Positions 20,989 through 33,463 of a stretch of 64,000 bases of DNA are shown piece after piece. A program made the translations under genes and the position numbers. The stretch's first letter is position 1. Each line of letters opens with the position of its first letter. Under the pieces are notes generated by a model. The model was given only the letters and a program-made list of their open reading frames with translations. It had not been told where the DNA came from and searched no databases. Source of the DNA: Papio anubis (taxonomy: Eukaryota; Chordata; Mammalia; Primates; Cercopithecidae). The stretch spans positions 65,714,712-65,778,711 of the forward strand of contig NC_044989.1 of NCBI RefSeq assembly GCF_008728515.1. The letters are read 5' to 3'.

Positions 20989-21657
20989 TCACGCGGCCGC
21001 TTTGTGCTTCCCGCCACAGCACCTACACATCACTCCGCAGTGGTAGCAGGCCCGAAGGGGCAGGTAACAGCACATACAGGGGGCCAGGAAAGACAAGGCA
21101 ATAAGAGCCATCCACCGGAGGCAAAACTTCTCGTCGCTAGTATCGCACGAGCAAGGGTCTGTATAGTCTCCCTCGGGGTCCGACATACAGTGATAGAGCA
21201 TGCTGTCCGCGCACCACATGCAGCTCACCCGGCGGATGCAAGTTCTCACGGAGTCGGGCGCGTCCTGGCAGTGACCCCTGCGGTTCTCCTCGTGGTTGAA
21301 CATGTCCCTGCAGTACACGCACCGCGAGCGCTCTCCGTCCTCCTTCCGCCGCCGCGACTTGCCCCGGGAAGGCTGCGTCTTGATCACGCTGCCCCCGCGG
21401 CCTTTGGGGTCCTCACCGAGGCCAAAGTCTGAGGAGTCCACGTAGGGGTAGTTGTAGTCGTGCTTGGGGACCTCGCCCTTGGCGAAGCGCACGTAGGAGG
21501 AGTCCGCGTCCTCCGAGGGATCCGGGTACTTGCCCCTGACGGGCGCATGCCGGTAATCCTCGTACCCCGTCATCCAGATCTTCTCCCGGGGGTTGATGCG
21601 CACGATCTCCTCGTCGTCGTCCGGGAAGCTCACCTGGCGGTAGGGCCTTGGCATCGG
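20989..21657 (-). CDS. SPRED2: SPRED2 last coding exon (exon 6): KIT-binding region and Sprouty domain
   Basis: This exon encodes the C-terminal 222 residues (P197 to A418) and the TGA stop at 20989-20991. The reading frame is open from an AG acceptor whose minus-strand reading is ...acgggacag just above 21657. Residues about 201-257 are the family's KIT-binding region. The cysteine-rich Sprouty (SPR) domain starts at C309 ([18 protein letters not shown]) and runs to the end, with [14 protein letters not shown] and [12 protein letters not shown] near the terminus. In the family this domain is palmitoylated, anchors the protein at the membrane and helps hold RAF inactive downstream of RAS. SPRED1 and SPRED3 share the layout, but the sequence around [16 protein letters not shown] and the total length of 418 fit SPRED2. 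The exon is GC- and CpG-rich compared with its flanks. No frameshift is seen. Confidence 0.97.
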   Translation of the reverse strand, partial: PMPRPYRQVSFPDDDEEIVRINPREKIWMTGYEDYRHAPVRGKYPDPSEDADSSYVRFAKGEVPKHDYNYPYVDSSDFGLGEDPKGRGGSVIKTQPSRGKSRRRKEDGERSRCVYCRDMFNHEENRRGHCQDAPDSVRTCIRRVSCMWCADSMLYHCMSDPEGDYTDPCSCDTSDEKFCLRWMALIALSFLAPCMCCYLPLRACYHCGVMCRCCGGKHKAAA

Positions 21658-23170
21658 CTGTCCCGTGAGAGAGGAGACATTATTTTACAGCAGTGGCCAA
21701 AAAACCAACATACAAAAAACAAAAAAACCCCACCTTCTCCCTCCCTAGTCGTCCAAAATGCACCTTTCTCAAGAACTCCCCCACGGTGCTCCGTGAAGAA
21801 ACAGACCCCTCCTGAAACTACTGAATATCCTGTCGCCCAGTCAAAGATGTATTTCAAAGAGTCTCAATCCATTACTGGGCCAGGAAATCAATTTCGTGGG
21901 TTGAGACCAGCAGTATTTTCCCTTTCTGGTGACGCACTGCCATACAGGCAGGGGAGTGTGCATATGGCAGGGGCACAGTGTGATGCGTTCTCAGGAGCAT
22001 GGCACACTCAGATCAAGAGGCAGAATAGGACCTGTGCCCCAGAGTATCTTCCGCCTCCCTCAGGGCCCTCCTAGCCCCAGTGTGAGGGCTACACTGACTT
22101 CTAAAGGCCTGCAGTACTTTTGCCTATTTTTGTACAGTATGTTCTCTTTTGTAAGGCTGGCTTTTTGAAAATTGAAATAGAATAAGGACACTGGAGTGCC
22201 ATACATGTTATAAGGTTAAGTCCTGTTTTACGAAACTTCATTATCCATATGTGCACAATATGTCCACAAAGGATCACAACAGGAGATGCATTTCTCCCTG
22301 TGGGTCTCTCCTTCAAGAGACAGGGGACACTAGGAAACACAAGGCTCACTCTGTCATCTGGTTGGGAAGATAAGATGCAGACAGGAGAAGGATAGAGTGA
22401 AGGCTCCGGAAACTGTCTGAAGTTCCACTCCTGCCAGGATGTCACAAATAGTGAGAGGCCAGACCAAGAGTCACACCCTCTAGAAACCTGCAAATCTAAA
22501 CTGCATTCTCCCTCAGGGTGGAAGAGGCTTTTCTCTGCAGTTAGTTCTGCTACAGGCTGCAACCCTGCCTTGTCCACAGCAGCAGACAATGAATAAATAT
22601 TTATTAAGTACATGCACATAACCCTGGCTCACCCAGGGCCTCTCAGTGGAGGCAGAGAACTGAGACTTCTTGCTTTTGAAGTACTTTGGGCAGGAAGGTT
22701 TTTCAGGGGCTGAGGAACGTGGCTCTGGAGTGGCCCACTGCAGTCAAATGCTGACATTTTCTAGCTGGTACCTAAGACTCAGGTTCCCTTTCTGTCAAAC
22801 TGCATAGGATTGTTTTGAGAATGAAGAGAAATAATCTACACAGGGTGTCAGCTCACAGCCTCGCTCACAGGATGAACGTGATACCTGTCGCCATCACAGT
22901 CATTATCATATTGTTATAGACCTGATCATGTGCTTATTAGATTTACCCATCACTTCCTGCCAGAGGGCAGCAGGGCCATGTCCCACACAGTTTGCCTTAA
23001 TTCCTGTCAAATTCTTGGTATCAGAGTTGCCTAGATTTTTGAAACTCACAATTCAGAAGGATTTCAAAACAAATCTCGGAAACTGACACAGGCTTTATTA
23101 ATTCTTTACTTTGGACAGTAAGGAAAGTAAAAAAGTTAATTTCCATCTACTGATACCATATGTGATTTTT
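21658..23170 (-). other. SPRED2: SPRED2 intron 5, 3' part next to exon 6
   Basis: Intron sequence without Alu. A MIR-like remnant lies at about 22765-22920 ('aggattgttttgagaatgaa', 'cagtcattatcat'), and a short L2-like piece is near 22585. No other gene is seen. Confidence 0.6.
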
Positions 23171-23466
23171 ATTTATTTATTTATTTTTTTGAGATGGAGT
23201 CTCGCTCTGTTGCCCAGGCTGGAATGCAGGGGCGCGATCTCGGCTCACTGCCAGCTTTGCCTCCTGGGTTCATTCTCCTCCCTCAGCCTCCTGAGTAGCT
23301 GGGACTACAGGAACCTGTCGCCATGCCCAGCTAATTTTTTGTATTTTTAGTAGACATGGGGTTTCACCGCATTAGCCAGGATGATCTCGATCTCCTGACC
23401 TCGTGATCCACCTGCCTCAGACTCCCAAAGGGCTGGGATTACAGGCCTGAGCCACTGTGCCCGGCC
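23171..23466 (-). mobile_element. AluY/S-type element in intron 5
   Basis: (TTTA)n tail, 'gagatggagtctcgctctgt', ending 'gccactgtgcccggcc'. Short flanking repeat gtgattttta. Confidence 0.92.
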
Positions 23467-23879
23467 AATAACGTGATTTTTAAATAGGACATTTTAATCC
23501 CAAAATACTAGGAAGCAAAATCTAAAATAATTTTTTAAAAAAGAGTCAAATCTAGTTTCATGTTAAAAACAAAACAAAACTAACTGCCGTTTTTTCTCAT
23601 TTAAAAGCAGCCTAGTGGCCACAGCACCCCACACAGGCACCAGTCCATGCCCCATGATTTGGGAACTTGCTCTGCAAAGCAGCCACTTGGTAAATATTTG
23701 TTGAACTACTGAATTCTGAGCTCCAACTACATCTGCCTGAGCAAGACTGGGCCTGTAGCCTGTAAGGCTGGGGGTCGAGCCAAGTCTGCAGCATTCCTTA
23801 GTCCTGATTGTGGCTCTGGGCTTCCACACAAGCCGGGAGGCCCTTTGGACAGAGGAATGCAGGAGGCAGTGTAGCCCCC

Positions 23880-24065
23880 TGGGTGAGAACAGGCTTGGAT
23901 TTGAATCTCATTCCATCAGATACTCCACCTCTCTAAGCCTCAGCTTCCTCATCTATAACCTGGGGCGGCTAATGACTTGCCTTGTGGGGCAGTTTCTGAG
24001 GATTAAACCACATAAAGCATATAAAGGGTCTGGCAAAGTGTCTGGCACACAGAAAACACTGGATG
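23880..24065 (+). mobile_element. MIR SINE in intron 5
   Basis: Sense MIR: 'ttggatttgaatctcattcc', 'ctaagcctcagcttcctcat', 'gaggattaaaccacataaag', 'gtgtctggcacacagaaaac'. Confidence 0.78.
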
Positions 24066-24233
24066 AGGCTGAGGTGCCACCACCAATGCCACTTTCAGTA
24101 TGAAGTGGGGGTAAAAGCAGGAGAGCAGGAGAGGCCTGTGGTCATGGAATTTGGCTGAATAGGAGGGGAAAGAGGCCATTCCAGAACCAGGGGCACCACC
24201 CTGATGCCCTCAGAGGAACAGGGCTCTGCTCAC

Positions 24234-24383
24234 CTGATCGAGGTGATAGTGGTCCGTGGGGTATGAGTCGTGGAGGTGGCCCAGGGTATAAATCCTCCGG
24301 TGCTCACAGGATGTGGGAGAGGAGATTGTCCGAGTAGGTTGCTCTCTCTTCTGAGAGGAATTAGAAGAACTGTCTGTAGCTGT
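24234..24383 (-). CDS. SPRED2: SPRED2 coding exon 5: Ser/Thr-rich linker
   Basis: The exon is 150 nt and encodes exactly 50 codons, T147 to Q196, so both splice junctions are phase 0. On the minus strand it follows a polypyrimidine tract ending in ctctacacag and ends before a GTGAGC donor. The protein begins TATDSSSNSSQKREQPTRT and ends YPTDHYHLDQ. This is the low-complexity Ser/Thr-rich linker between the EVH1 domain and the KIT-binding region; no catalytic motif is expected. It joins in frame to exon 6 (PMPRPYRQ). Because it is a multiple of three, skipping it would keep the frame and shorten the linker by 50 residues. Confidence 0.95.
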
Positions 24384-24724
24384 CTGTGTAGAGGGAGGTA
24401 ACCAAGAGTCAATTTAAAAACAACAAAAACCCCACGTACCAAACCCTAACATGCACTATTCAAATATTACCTATTCCCCCGTTGTGACATCTTGCTGGTC
24501 TTCCCAAAATATTGAGCTTATCTTGGCTACAACAGAAGGACCCCTGAATGGCTAGATTGTCTAAACACAATGTGGCTGGCTCAACAGGCAGAGAAGCCCA
24601 GCCACCAGACCCTGGAAAGGTGGTTTTTCCTTAAATGTGGGAATAGTGACCAGATGCAGGGGAAAGGCTGGATATACCAGGCGCCCCAAAGGTGTGTTCT
24701 AGTTTGATCAAGAGTGGTTACCCT
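24384..24724 (-). other. SPRED2: SPRED2 intron 4 just upstream of exon 5
   Basis: Contains the acceptor-side pyrimidine tract of exon 5; nothing else recognised. Confidence 0.5.
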
Positions 24725-25065
<341 letters not shown>

Positions 25066-25481
25066 AAACAAAAGAATGGTTATCCCATTTGTGGCCCTGG
25101 CTGTGAGGTATTATGGCAAGCTGGGAAGATGCACAGAGGCAAAAATGAAACCCACATGTTTATACTGGGGGGAAATCTCCACCTGGGAGAGTCTCAGAGG
25201 TAAGGATACCTCTGGGGTATCTTGAGTACTGGATTTCCAGGAATAAATTTTGTATCTTTGGGGTTGGGAGCAAGACTTGGACGTCACTTTAAACTGGAAG
25301 TGAGATGGATGACTGCATAGAAGAACAAAGGCCACCTCTGTGAAGGGTGAGTACAGAGCTGTTTTGCCCACTAGAGATGTCAACTTAAGACTGGAGTCTC
25401 CGTAACCATGTCTTCGGAAGATGATTAACTATCAGTGCGCACTGTACAAGCAGATCCCACAGGCCCCCAGTATACCACCTG
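25066..25481. other. Intron 4 DNA, nothing recognised
   Basis: Unique-looking sequence between an Alu and a MaLR LTR. Confidence 0.4.
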
Positions 25482-25815
25482 ATATGGTTTGGCTGTGTCC
25501 CCACCCAAAACTCATCATGAATTTGTGGGAGGGACCTGCTGGGAGGTAACTGAATCATTGGGCAAGTCTTTCCCGTGCTGTCCTCCTGACAATGAATAAG
25601 TCTCAGATCTGATGGTTTTAAAAAGAGACGTTCCCCTGCACAAGCTCTTTTTCTGCCTGCCGCCATCCGCGTAAGATGTGACTTGCTCCTCCTTGCCTTC
25701 TGCCATGATTGTGAGGCTTCCCCAGCCATGTGGAACTGTAAGTCCAATTAAACTTCTTTTGTAAATTGCCTACTCTCCAGTATGTCTTTATCAGCAGCCA
25801 GAAAATAGACTAATA
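25482..25815 (+). mobile_element. MST/THE1-type MaLR solo LTR
   Basis: Begins 'tgatatggtttggctgtgtc', continues 'cccacccaaaactcatcatg', 'cttctgccatgattgtgagg', 'ccccagccatgtggaactgt', 'aattaaacttcttttgtaaa', and ends 'aaaatagactaatac'. About 330 bp, consistent with a solo LTR; no internal retroviral sequence flanks it. Confidence 0.85.
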
Positions 25816-26170
25816 CTCTCACCTGAGACACAACCGAGCAGGCCAAGTGACCCCAAGGTGGTGGTCATACTCCACAACCCTCTGGGCCCAGGGGCTATCC
25901 AGGGGCCTTGTTAGATGCAGCTGGCAACCATCTTTAAAACCAGGGCCCCTAGAATTGCTACCCTTCCTTCTGCGTGCTTAGAGTGACATATCCCTCTACC
26001 CTCCACAATTCCCCAACTAAACAGATGAAAAGAAAAGGTTTTTCCTGATATCTAGATGTTCTCTTTCTGGCAAAGCTACAGGAACTTTCCCTTGGTTATT
26101 GTTTTTACTTGTATATTCCCCTCATCTCATTTGCATATATATATATTTAAATTTATTAATTTATGTATTT

Positions 26171-26428
26171 GAGACAGGATCTTGCTTTGTCACCCAAGCT
26201 GGAGTGCCATGGCACGAACACAGCTCAAGTGATCCTCCTGCTTCAGCCTCCTGAGTAGCCGGGACAATAGGTGTGCACCACCACCCCTGGCTAATTTTTG
26301 TATTTTTTGTAGAGATGGGGGTCTTGCCAAGTTGCCCAGGCTGGTCTTGAACTCCTGGGTTCAAGTGATCCTCCTGCTTTGGCTTCCCAATGTGCTGGGA
26401 TTACTGCCATGAGCTACCATACCTGGAC
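26171..26428 (-). mobile_element. AluJ-type element in intron 4
   Basis: 'gagacaggatcttgctttgt' to 'gagctaccatacctggac'; diverged, no clear TSD. Confidence 0.85.
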
Positions 26429-28864
26429 TTGTCTATCATTTTACATGCTTTTGTTAGCTATCATAAATCATTTTAGGGACAAGGTCAAAACAAATAGACT
26501 TATAAAAGTTCTTTTTATCCTCCTCCCATTTATAAAGTAATACATACTCAGAAAAATAGCACAAGAATTTAGGAAAAACACACCTATATTTCCATTATGC
26601 AACATAAGCACTGTTAGTTTTTAAACCTTGGTCCACACGTGCAGCATCTCTCTAGGGACCCAACCCTCCTGGACTTTTCTCTACTTGGGTTTGGTCTATG
26701 CCATGCATGGCTGATGCCTGTTTCTGATCCCCCAAGCCATGGTGACTAATTTCAATATGAACACACAGTGCTCTCTGAAGCAATATAGAGAGATTTTTGA
26801 CAGAGAGGTCAGAAAAGCAGCTGTCTCCATTTCTGTAATCAAGATCTAAGGGTCCTATAAGCCTTGAATCCTGGCACTGGTGTGGGGAAAGGACTTGTCT
26901 GAGGATAAGAGCAAGAGAAGCCACCCTTAGACCCTTTGAGCTGCTGGATCCAGCCAAGCCTGAATCCTGATCCACTCTAGGATGTCCCAGTGATGAAAAC
27001 CAATTCTCTTGTAACTTAAGCCAGAATACACTGGGTTTGTCACTTGGGTGCACTTTCCCTTCACTTTAGATTCCTTCCTGTGGCAGCAGTCCCACAGGCA
27101 CCACACTCCTGGCTTCTCTCTAGCCCTTACTCCTCCCCAGCGTCCCTCCTCTTCCTCGCAAACAGCTCTTCTTGGTGTTGTATGTGTGAGTGCTAATGGT
27201 GTGCCAGGCCCTGAGCTACATGTGGACACGGTTCCTCAGCACAGAGAGCAGGTCACAGGTAAAATATCATCTCCACGTCACACACTGGCACTAAGGGACT
27301 CTGAGAGATGGGGAATCCAGGCCATGGCAGCACAGAATCACTGGCAGAGCTACTACTGAAATGCAGCCTCCCTGACCACAAAGCCCAGGGAGATTTCTAA
27401 TAGGCCCCACACACTGCTGCCTCTCACACCCAGGTAAGTCCACTTCCAACTCCTACGCTGAGAGGTATTTTGTTGAGATTAACACAAAACACAACTTCTC
27501 CAAGTCACAAGGTACACCCTGCTGTATACAAACCCAGGAGATGAGGAGATGATGTCTCACAGTACAAAGGTTACTACAGATGTCAATAAATACCTCTGAA
27601 ATGAGTAATCAGGGCCCTTCAGTGTGATTCAAGTCTCAAGAGTTAAATTCTTATCCAACAGTCACGTTACAGTCATCTATTAGGTTAGACGTTACCCTTG
27701 TATCGAACATTGTAATACGCTCTCAGTACTTAGTTCTCAGAAACCCAGTTAACACATCACGGTCACCACTGTGTTAGTCATCTGTTCACCCTAACCCAGC
27801 CTATTTTCTGTGACCCATGTTTGGGTTAATAATGTGTAGAAAGTCCTTCTGAGAAATGAGGCACATCCAGCTTCTCCTAGGACTCATGAGTTGATCAGAA
27901 ACGCTACCTTCCGATACTCCCATCCCACTTCCCCAACCCTCCCTCCCTGTGCAGCCTCTCTCCCTGCACAATCCGTGTAAAGCTCCCTAGACATTTGTCA
28001 GAGGATGTGAGACTGAGAAAGGCCTTATCCGATGAGGAATTTCTACAGTGAAGCAAGAAGGCCAGAAGAACTTGGGAGGCACGTCCACAGTCTACGACCT
28101 CCTGAGGGCAGAGCTGAGGGTGTGTCCTAGCCCAGCCTGCAGCCTTACAGGCCCAGTTGTTCAGGGCCATCTGAACTCCGGGAATGCTCCACTGGAAGCC
28201 AAGGCTTATTTCAGATCAATGCTAACAGACGAACCTTACAAAGCAGCTAGTGTGACCTACAAACAAAAGGAATGTACTACCAGGGCATCTCCAAGAAAGG
28301 CAAGGGGAAAACAAATCTTCTTTTACCCTCATGCACCTCTGAACTGGCTCTCCTGTAACTCTGCCCTGGTTTCCTTGGGCTGCAGAAAAGCAGCCCACCC
28401 GAGGTATGCACATACCTAATACACAAGCAAGATTCTTAAATATCTCTCTGTTATTTCTGTGCACAAGCTACTGACACCTACCAACCTACCAACCTGAGAG
28501 CTGTCACCTTCAATGAAAAAGTTGGCAATCGCATGCTCCCAACTGTATCTACACTCGCCTTGCTCTCCAGTGGGGGGTCTATGAACTGTTAGGGCTTTGA
28601 AGAACAAAAGCAGAGGTCCTCTGTGACTACTCTGTGTTCGGGGACTTCAGGCTCCTAGGAGGCGTGACTGCAGCATCCTGAGAGAACAGGTCAGAGTGGG
28701 TGTTTAATGTCTCCAGTCTGGCATTGCCATCTGGGCCCAGCTGACACTGGGAGGTCTTGTGCACTATGATGCAGGGAGCACAGCCCTTGCCACCTTCAAA
28801 TGTATCCTCTAAAAACTCTCTTGCCTCTGGGTTTGACTCTGACTCAATGTCAATGCCTGTTACT
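26429..28864. other. Alu-free stretch of intron 4 (2.4 kb)
   Basis: No gene supported. A weak MIR-like piece may lie near 27190-27350 and an L1M-like piece near 26510-26640. Open frames of 100-133 codons here have no domain. Confidence 0.4.
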
Positions 28865-28877
28865 AAAAAGATGTCCA

Positions 28878-28998
28878 GCTGGGTGCAGTCACTCATGCCT
28901 ATAATCCCAGCGCTTTGGGAGGCTGAGGCAGGAGGATTGCTCAAAGCCAAGAGTTCGAGACCAGCCTGGGCAACAAATCAAGACCCTGTCTAGAAAAA
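28878..28998 (+). mobile_element. Left Alu monomer with TSD
   Basis: Single arm 'gctgggtgcagtcactcatg' to 'aagaccctgtctag' plus poly-A. A 13-bp duplication aaaaagatgtcca lies at 28865-28877 and 28999-29011. Confidence 0.88.
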
Positions 28999-29093
28999 AA
29001 AAAGATGTCCAATTAAGAAGCATGCAACCTAATATGAGGCACTAAACAAAAGAAATGCAGGGGAGTATTACAATGCTGAAAACAACAGGGGCT

Positions 29094-29230
29094 CAGCTCA
29101 GGCAGACTACATTTGAATCATTCTCTGCTAATTATAAGATGATTTTGGTCAAGTTAATGTCTAACTCCACTTTTTACATTTGTAAAATGGGGCCAAAATC
29201 TTCCTTGGGGTTATGGCAAAAATAAAATAG
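29094..29230 (+). mobile_element. MIR SINE
   Basis: 'tacatttgaatcattctctg', 'ttttggtcaagttaatgtct', 'ttacatttgtaaaatggggc' give the sense MIR pattern. Confidence 0.7.
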
Positions 29231-29255
29231 GATTTAAAATTTCTATTATATATGG

Positions 29256-29529
29256 TTTTGAGACAGAATCTTGATCTGTCGCCCAGGCTGGAGTGCAGCG
29301 GCACAATCTTGACTCACTGCAACCTCCGCCTCCTGGGTTCAAGCAATTCTCATGCCTCAGCCTCCTGAGTGGCTAGGATTATAGGCGCGTGCCATCACGC
29401 TTGGCTAAGTTGTTGATTTTTTTAGTAGAGATGGGGTTTCACCCGGTTGCCCAGGCTGGTCTTGAACTGCGGAGCTCAGGCAACCTGCCTGCCTTGGCCT
29501 CCTAAAGTGATAAGCCACCACGCCTGGCC
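29256..29529 (-). mobile_element. Alu element
   Basis: 'gagacagaatcttgatctgt' to 'cacgcctggcc'; flanks share taaaatttct. Confidence 0.88.
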
Positions 29530-30370
29530 TAAAAATTTCTGTTTTAAACTGTGACTGCTGGTATATGAAAGTTACTGATTCTGTGTGTTGATTCTGTATC
29601 TGGTTGTTTTGCTTAGCTCCCTTATGAAACTGGATTTTTCTAAGTAAATCATTTTGCTCACAAAAGATAGTTTGGTTTCTTTTCCTATATACATATATTT
29701 TTATTTTGAGACACTCTCGCTCTGTCACCCAGGCTGGAGTGCAGTGGCGCCATCTCGGTTCACTGCAAGCTCTGCCTCCCAGGTTCATGCTATTTCCTGC
29801 CTCAGCCTCCCGAGTAGCTAGGACTACGGGCACTCACCACCACACCCGGCTAATATATTGTATTTTTAGTAGAGATGGGATTTCACCTTGTTAGCCAGGA
29901 TGGTCTCGAACTCCTGACCTCATGATCTACCTGCCTTGGCCTCCCAAAGTGCTAGGATTATAGGCATGAGCCACTGTGCCTGGCCTCCTTTTCAATATTT
30001 ATACCATCTTCTTATCTCATTGCATCTTTTGCCAGAGCTTCCAACATGACATAGAAAAACAGAGGTGACAGTGCCCTGCTTGTCTTGAACCTGACTTTGA
30101 TAGAACCAATTCTAATGAATTTCTATTAGATATAATATTTCTAGGTAATTGGAGTGATTATAAAGTTCCAAAAGTTTCCTTCTATTCTAGATTGCTAAGG
30201 ATTTTCACTAGATATTAGACGTTATTAGATGATTTTTCTGTCCACTGAGATGATTACACAATCTTTTGTCTTTATTTTATCAATATGTAAATTAAACAGC
30301 TTTTCCAACATAACCTTTCTTTGCATTCCTCAGATATATTCTACTGGTCTTTCATTAAATTTGTCTTACT
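29530..30370 (-). mobile_element. Old L1 ORF2 fragment (antisense), split by an Alu
   Basis: The pieces 29530-29699 and 29986-30370 match antisense L1 ORF2: 'tcttatctcattgcatcttt', 'tgacagtgccctgcttgtct', 'gagatgattacacaatcttt', 'tttctttgcattcctcagat'. No open frame remains, so it is dead. Confidence 0.72.
29700..29985 (-). mobile_element. AluY/S-type element inside L1
   Basis: 'gagacactctcgctctgtca' to 'gccactgtgcctggcc'. Confidence 0.9.
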
Positions 30371-30373
30371 AAT

Positions 30374-30746
<373 letters not shown>

Positions 30747-30995
30747 TAACAAACCCTGTGTGACCTGGTTTCTAAAGCCCTCTAACAGGGCAGTGAGCTG
30801 AGACCAGCCTTTGATGAGGAAGAACCCAGAAAGGAGAGAGTGAGAAAAGAGAAGGGAAGGGCGTGAAAGCAGGTGTCAGAGGGTACAGAAATGAAAGTGG
30901 GCACTGCCAACATTTAAAAAAACAAGAAATAGGGACAGGGCTGGCCTGTCCAAATCCTCTATGGTAGTAAAAAAAAAAAAAAAAAATCCATCCCT

Positions 30996-31293
30996 GGCTG
31001 GGTGCGGTGACTCATGCCTGTAATCCCAGCATTTTGGGAGGCCGAGGCGGGCAGACCACGAGGTCAAGAGATCGAGACCATCCTGGCTAACACGGTGAGA
31101 CTCCGTCTCTACTAAAAATTCAAAAAAATTAGCCAGGCATGGTGGCGGGTGCCTGAGGTCCCAGCTACTCAGGAGGCTGAGGCAGGAGAATGGTGTGAAC
31201 CTGGGAGGAAGAGGATGCAGTGAGCTGAGACCGTGCCATTGCATTCCAGCCTGGGTGACAGAGCAAGACTCAGACTCAAAAAAAAAAAAAAAA
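30996..31293 (+). mobile_element. AluY-type element
   Basis: 'ggctgggtgcggtgactcat' to poly-A. The flanks are near-identical: poly-A with atccatccct before and atcccatccct after. Confidence 0.92.
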
Positions 31294-32826
31294 ATCCCAT
31301 CCCTCCTTCCCAGAAGGGTTTTTGGGTTTGGGCTGGGTGCTTTGTGGGACGTGGGCTCAGACACAGAAAGTGACCACGTTGTTGGGGAGATGCCACGTGG
31401 TATGGGCAGAGGCAAGGCCAGGTGGGCAGTCCTCATACACCAATGGGCGTGAGCCTCAGAGCACTGGTCACGGTCAGGTGGTTCCTCAGCGGGGTGTGCC
31501 TGAGATGGGTCACAGCGTTCTAGATTGGTAGACCAGAGGAAGAAAAGGGGGCTCAAGTTTATCAGTGAACATCTGATCAACATCTTCAAAAAAGAACAGG
31601 CTTCCAGTGGCCGGATTCTACAGGCTGTACTTATTTTGAAAATTCAGATATTTCCCGTAACTCTATAGAGTTTGACAACAAATGAGAGCAACCCCATGGA
31701 GCTTCAAAACTTGAGACAGAATTTTAAAAAAATAATAATTGACCTTAATGTTATGATGGCTTGATAATAAATCAAAATCTGAGTGCAAAAGACACTGGGC
31801 TGAAGGTGCCTGGGCTAATAAACTGGCAGTTTCCCCAAGGTCAATGCTGCCTGGTTTGGGTGGGAATTGGTCTGAATGGAGAAAGCAGACTAACAGGGCA
31901 ACACCTCAGGTTAAACCTGAGCCAGCTCCTTCCTGCTGTATGAGCCTTTTTTGTACAATATGATCTCTTGTTCTTGGAAGCTTGGCTACTCTTCCCTTTC
32001 TTATGGAGGGACCTTGAGTTTACTGGGAAATCCATAAAGAAGCAAGTGCAGTGGCTCACACACCCTGGGTCCAAGAATGAGCCTTCTTCAAGTAGAAGGC
32101 CACCTCTCGGACCAAGGGAAGCTCAAGGAGGGAGGGAAGGAACCACCAGGCCAGACCAGCTGAGGAGACAGGTTGCTTAAATTGTCCATTCTGGGATGGA
32201 ATCCTGGCTGCTGACCAAGGGCTTTTTGGGGGCACTTTCTGTGTCTTCAGGATGAGCCGGACAGATTTCAACGTTCACATTTCGCAGGTCTTTTCAGTAC
32301 TATGCGCATCCCCTCAAGTCCCCTGGGTTTTCCTGCTAAACCTTTGCTTTCCAAGAGCAGGTAGGGGCAGAGGACAAGGAGGCAGCAGTTGGCAAAAAGT
32401 GCTATGGGAAAGAAAAGGTGTGCCTGGGCTGTTTTCTCAAGGACACTTGGGATTATTATCAAGGGGCACCTGGTTCACAGCCTTCTCAAGTAGGATGCTC
32501 CCATCCAGTACATGGGTGAGACTATTAGAGGGCTGGCAATGTGTAATTTCTTCCTGCTTCTTAGGGATGGAGATAAAAGGGACAAACCCCTCCTCTAGAG
32601 AGGCAAGGAAACAAGTACAGCCACTTCATCATCCTCATGTTCCCAGGAACACAAGGGCTGACTGCAGAAATCACAATGTGCAAAGAGCCAAGCCTTCTCT
32701 GACCAGCCTGTCTGGGAGATCAATGGGCCTACATGTTTTGAATAGGGCCATAGAAAACAATGTTAAGAAATGGCTTAAGGAGCTAGAACACATCATCCAG
32801 GAATCACGTAGCACTGCTAAGCAAAA
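31294..32826. other. Intron 4 DNA with no recognised repeat or gene
   Basis: It contains the source arm (31657-31701) of the inverted copy described at 32851-32895. A 230-codon plus-strand open frame (32252-32944) lies partly here; it has no domain, runs antisense to the SPRED2 transcript and its end covers the inserted copy, so it is not called a gene. Confidence 0.4.
31657..31701 (+). repeat. Inverted repeat arm 1 (45 bp)
   Basis: Matches 32851-32895 on the opposite strand at 44 of 45 positions. The match ends sharply on both sides. Confidence 0.95.
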
Positions 32827-32906
32827 ACAGCACTATACAGAGAGATTCAACTCCATGGAGTTGCTCTCATTTGTTGTCAAACTCTATAGAGTTACAGCAC
32901 TATACA
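32827..32906 (-). repeat. 54-bp insert with 13-bp TSD carrying inverted repeat arm 2
   Basis: The direct repeat acagcactataca occurs at 32827-32839 and 32894-32906. Between the two copies is a 54-bp segment (32840-32893): about 11 bp of filler, then the inverted copy of 31657-31701. The last two matched bases overlap the second TSD copy. No poly-A tail is seen. Confidence 0.9.
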
Positions 32907-32924
32907 CTTCAGGCCAGGCCAGGA

Positions 32925-33035
32925 ACCTTGGACAAATTGTTTAACTTTTGGGGGCCTCAGTTTTCTCATGTGTAAAATGAGGGGGTTGCACTAGATGATT
33001 TCCAAGGTCTGTTTGAGCCCTAACAATTTCATGTG
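32925..33035 (+). mobile_element. MIR/MIR3-like SINE fragment
   Basis: 'ccttggacaaattgtttaac', 'cctcagttttctcatgtgta', 'aaaatgagggggttgcacta' follow the MIR-type 3' region. Confidence 0.6.
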
Positions 33036-33124
33036 CAATGCTTCTCACCTGCTCCTAAGAACATTACAGGTTAGAGGAGTTTGACTAAGCCTGTTGCTTA
33101 GTTGATTCAAGAACCACGGGATTA

Positions 33125-33463
<339 letters not shown>

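Noticed and set aside
20755..21432. 225-codon plus-strand open frame
   Set aside because: It is antisense to SPRED2 exon 6. The GC-rich conserved coding sequence leaves the opposite strand open; the translation has no domain.
29530..30370. Coding reverse transcriptase
   Set aside because: The L1 ORF2 fragment is antisense, short and full of stops, and an Alu splits it.
30876..31589. 237-codon minus-strand open frame
   Set aside because: Most of it is translated antisense Alu (31293-30996); the typical Alu-derived '[20 protein letters not shown]' string is visible.
31657..32895. Inverted 45-bp arms as terminal repeats of a 1.2-kb DNA transposon
   Set aside because: The TSD flanks only the right arm, not the whole segment; no transposase remains; and DNA transposons of primates are too old for 44/45 identity between arms.
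32252..32944. 230-codon plus-strand open frame in intron 4
   Set aside because: No recognisable domain or family, opposite strand to SPRED2, and its end runs through the 54-bp inserted copy. Treated as a chance frame.
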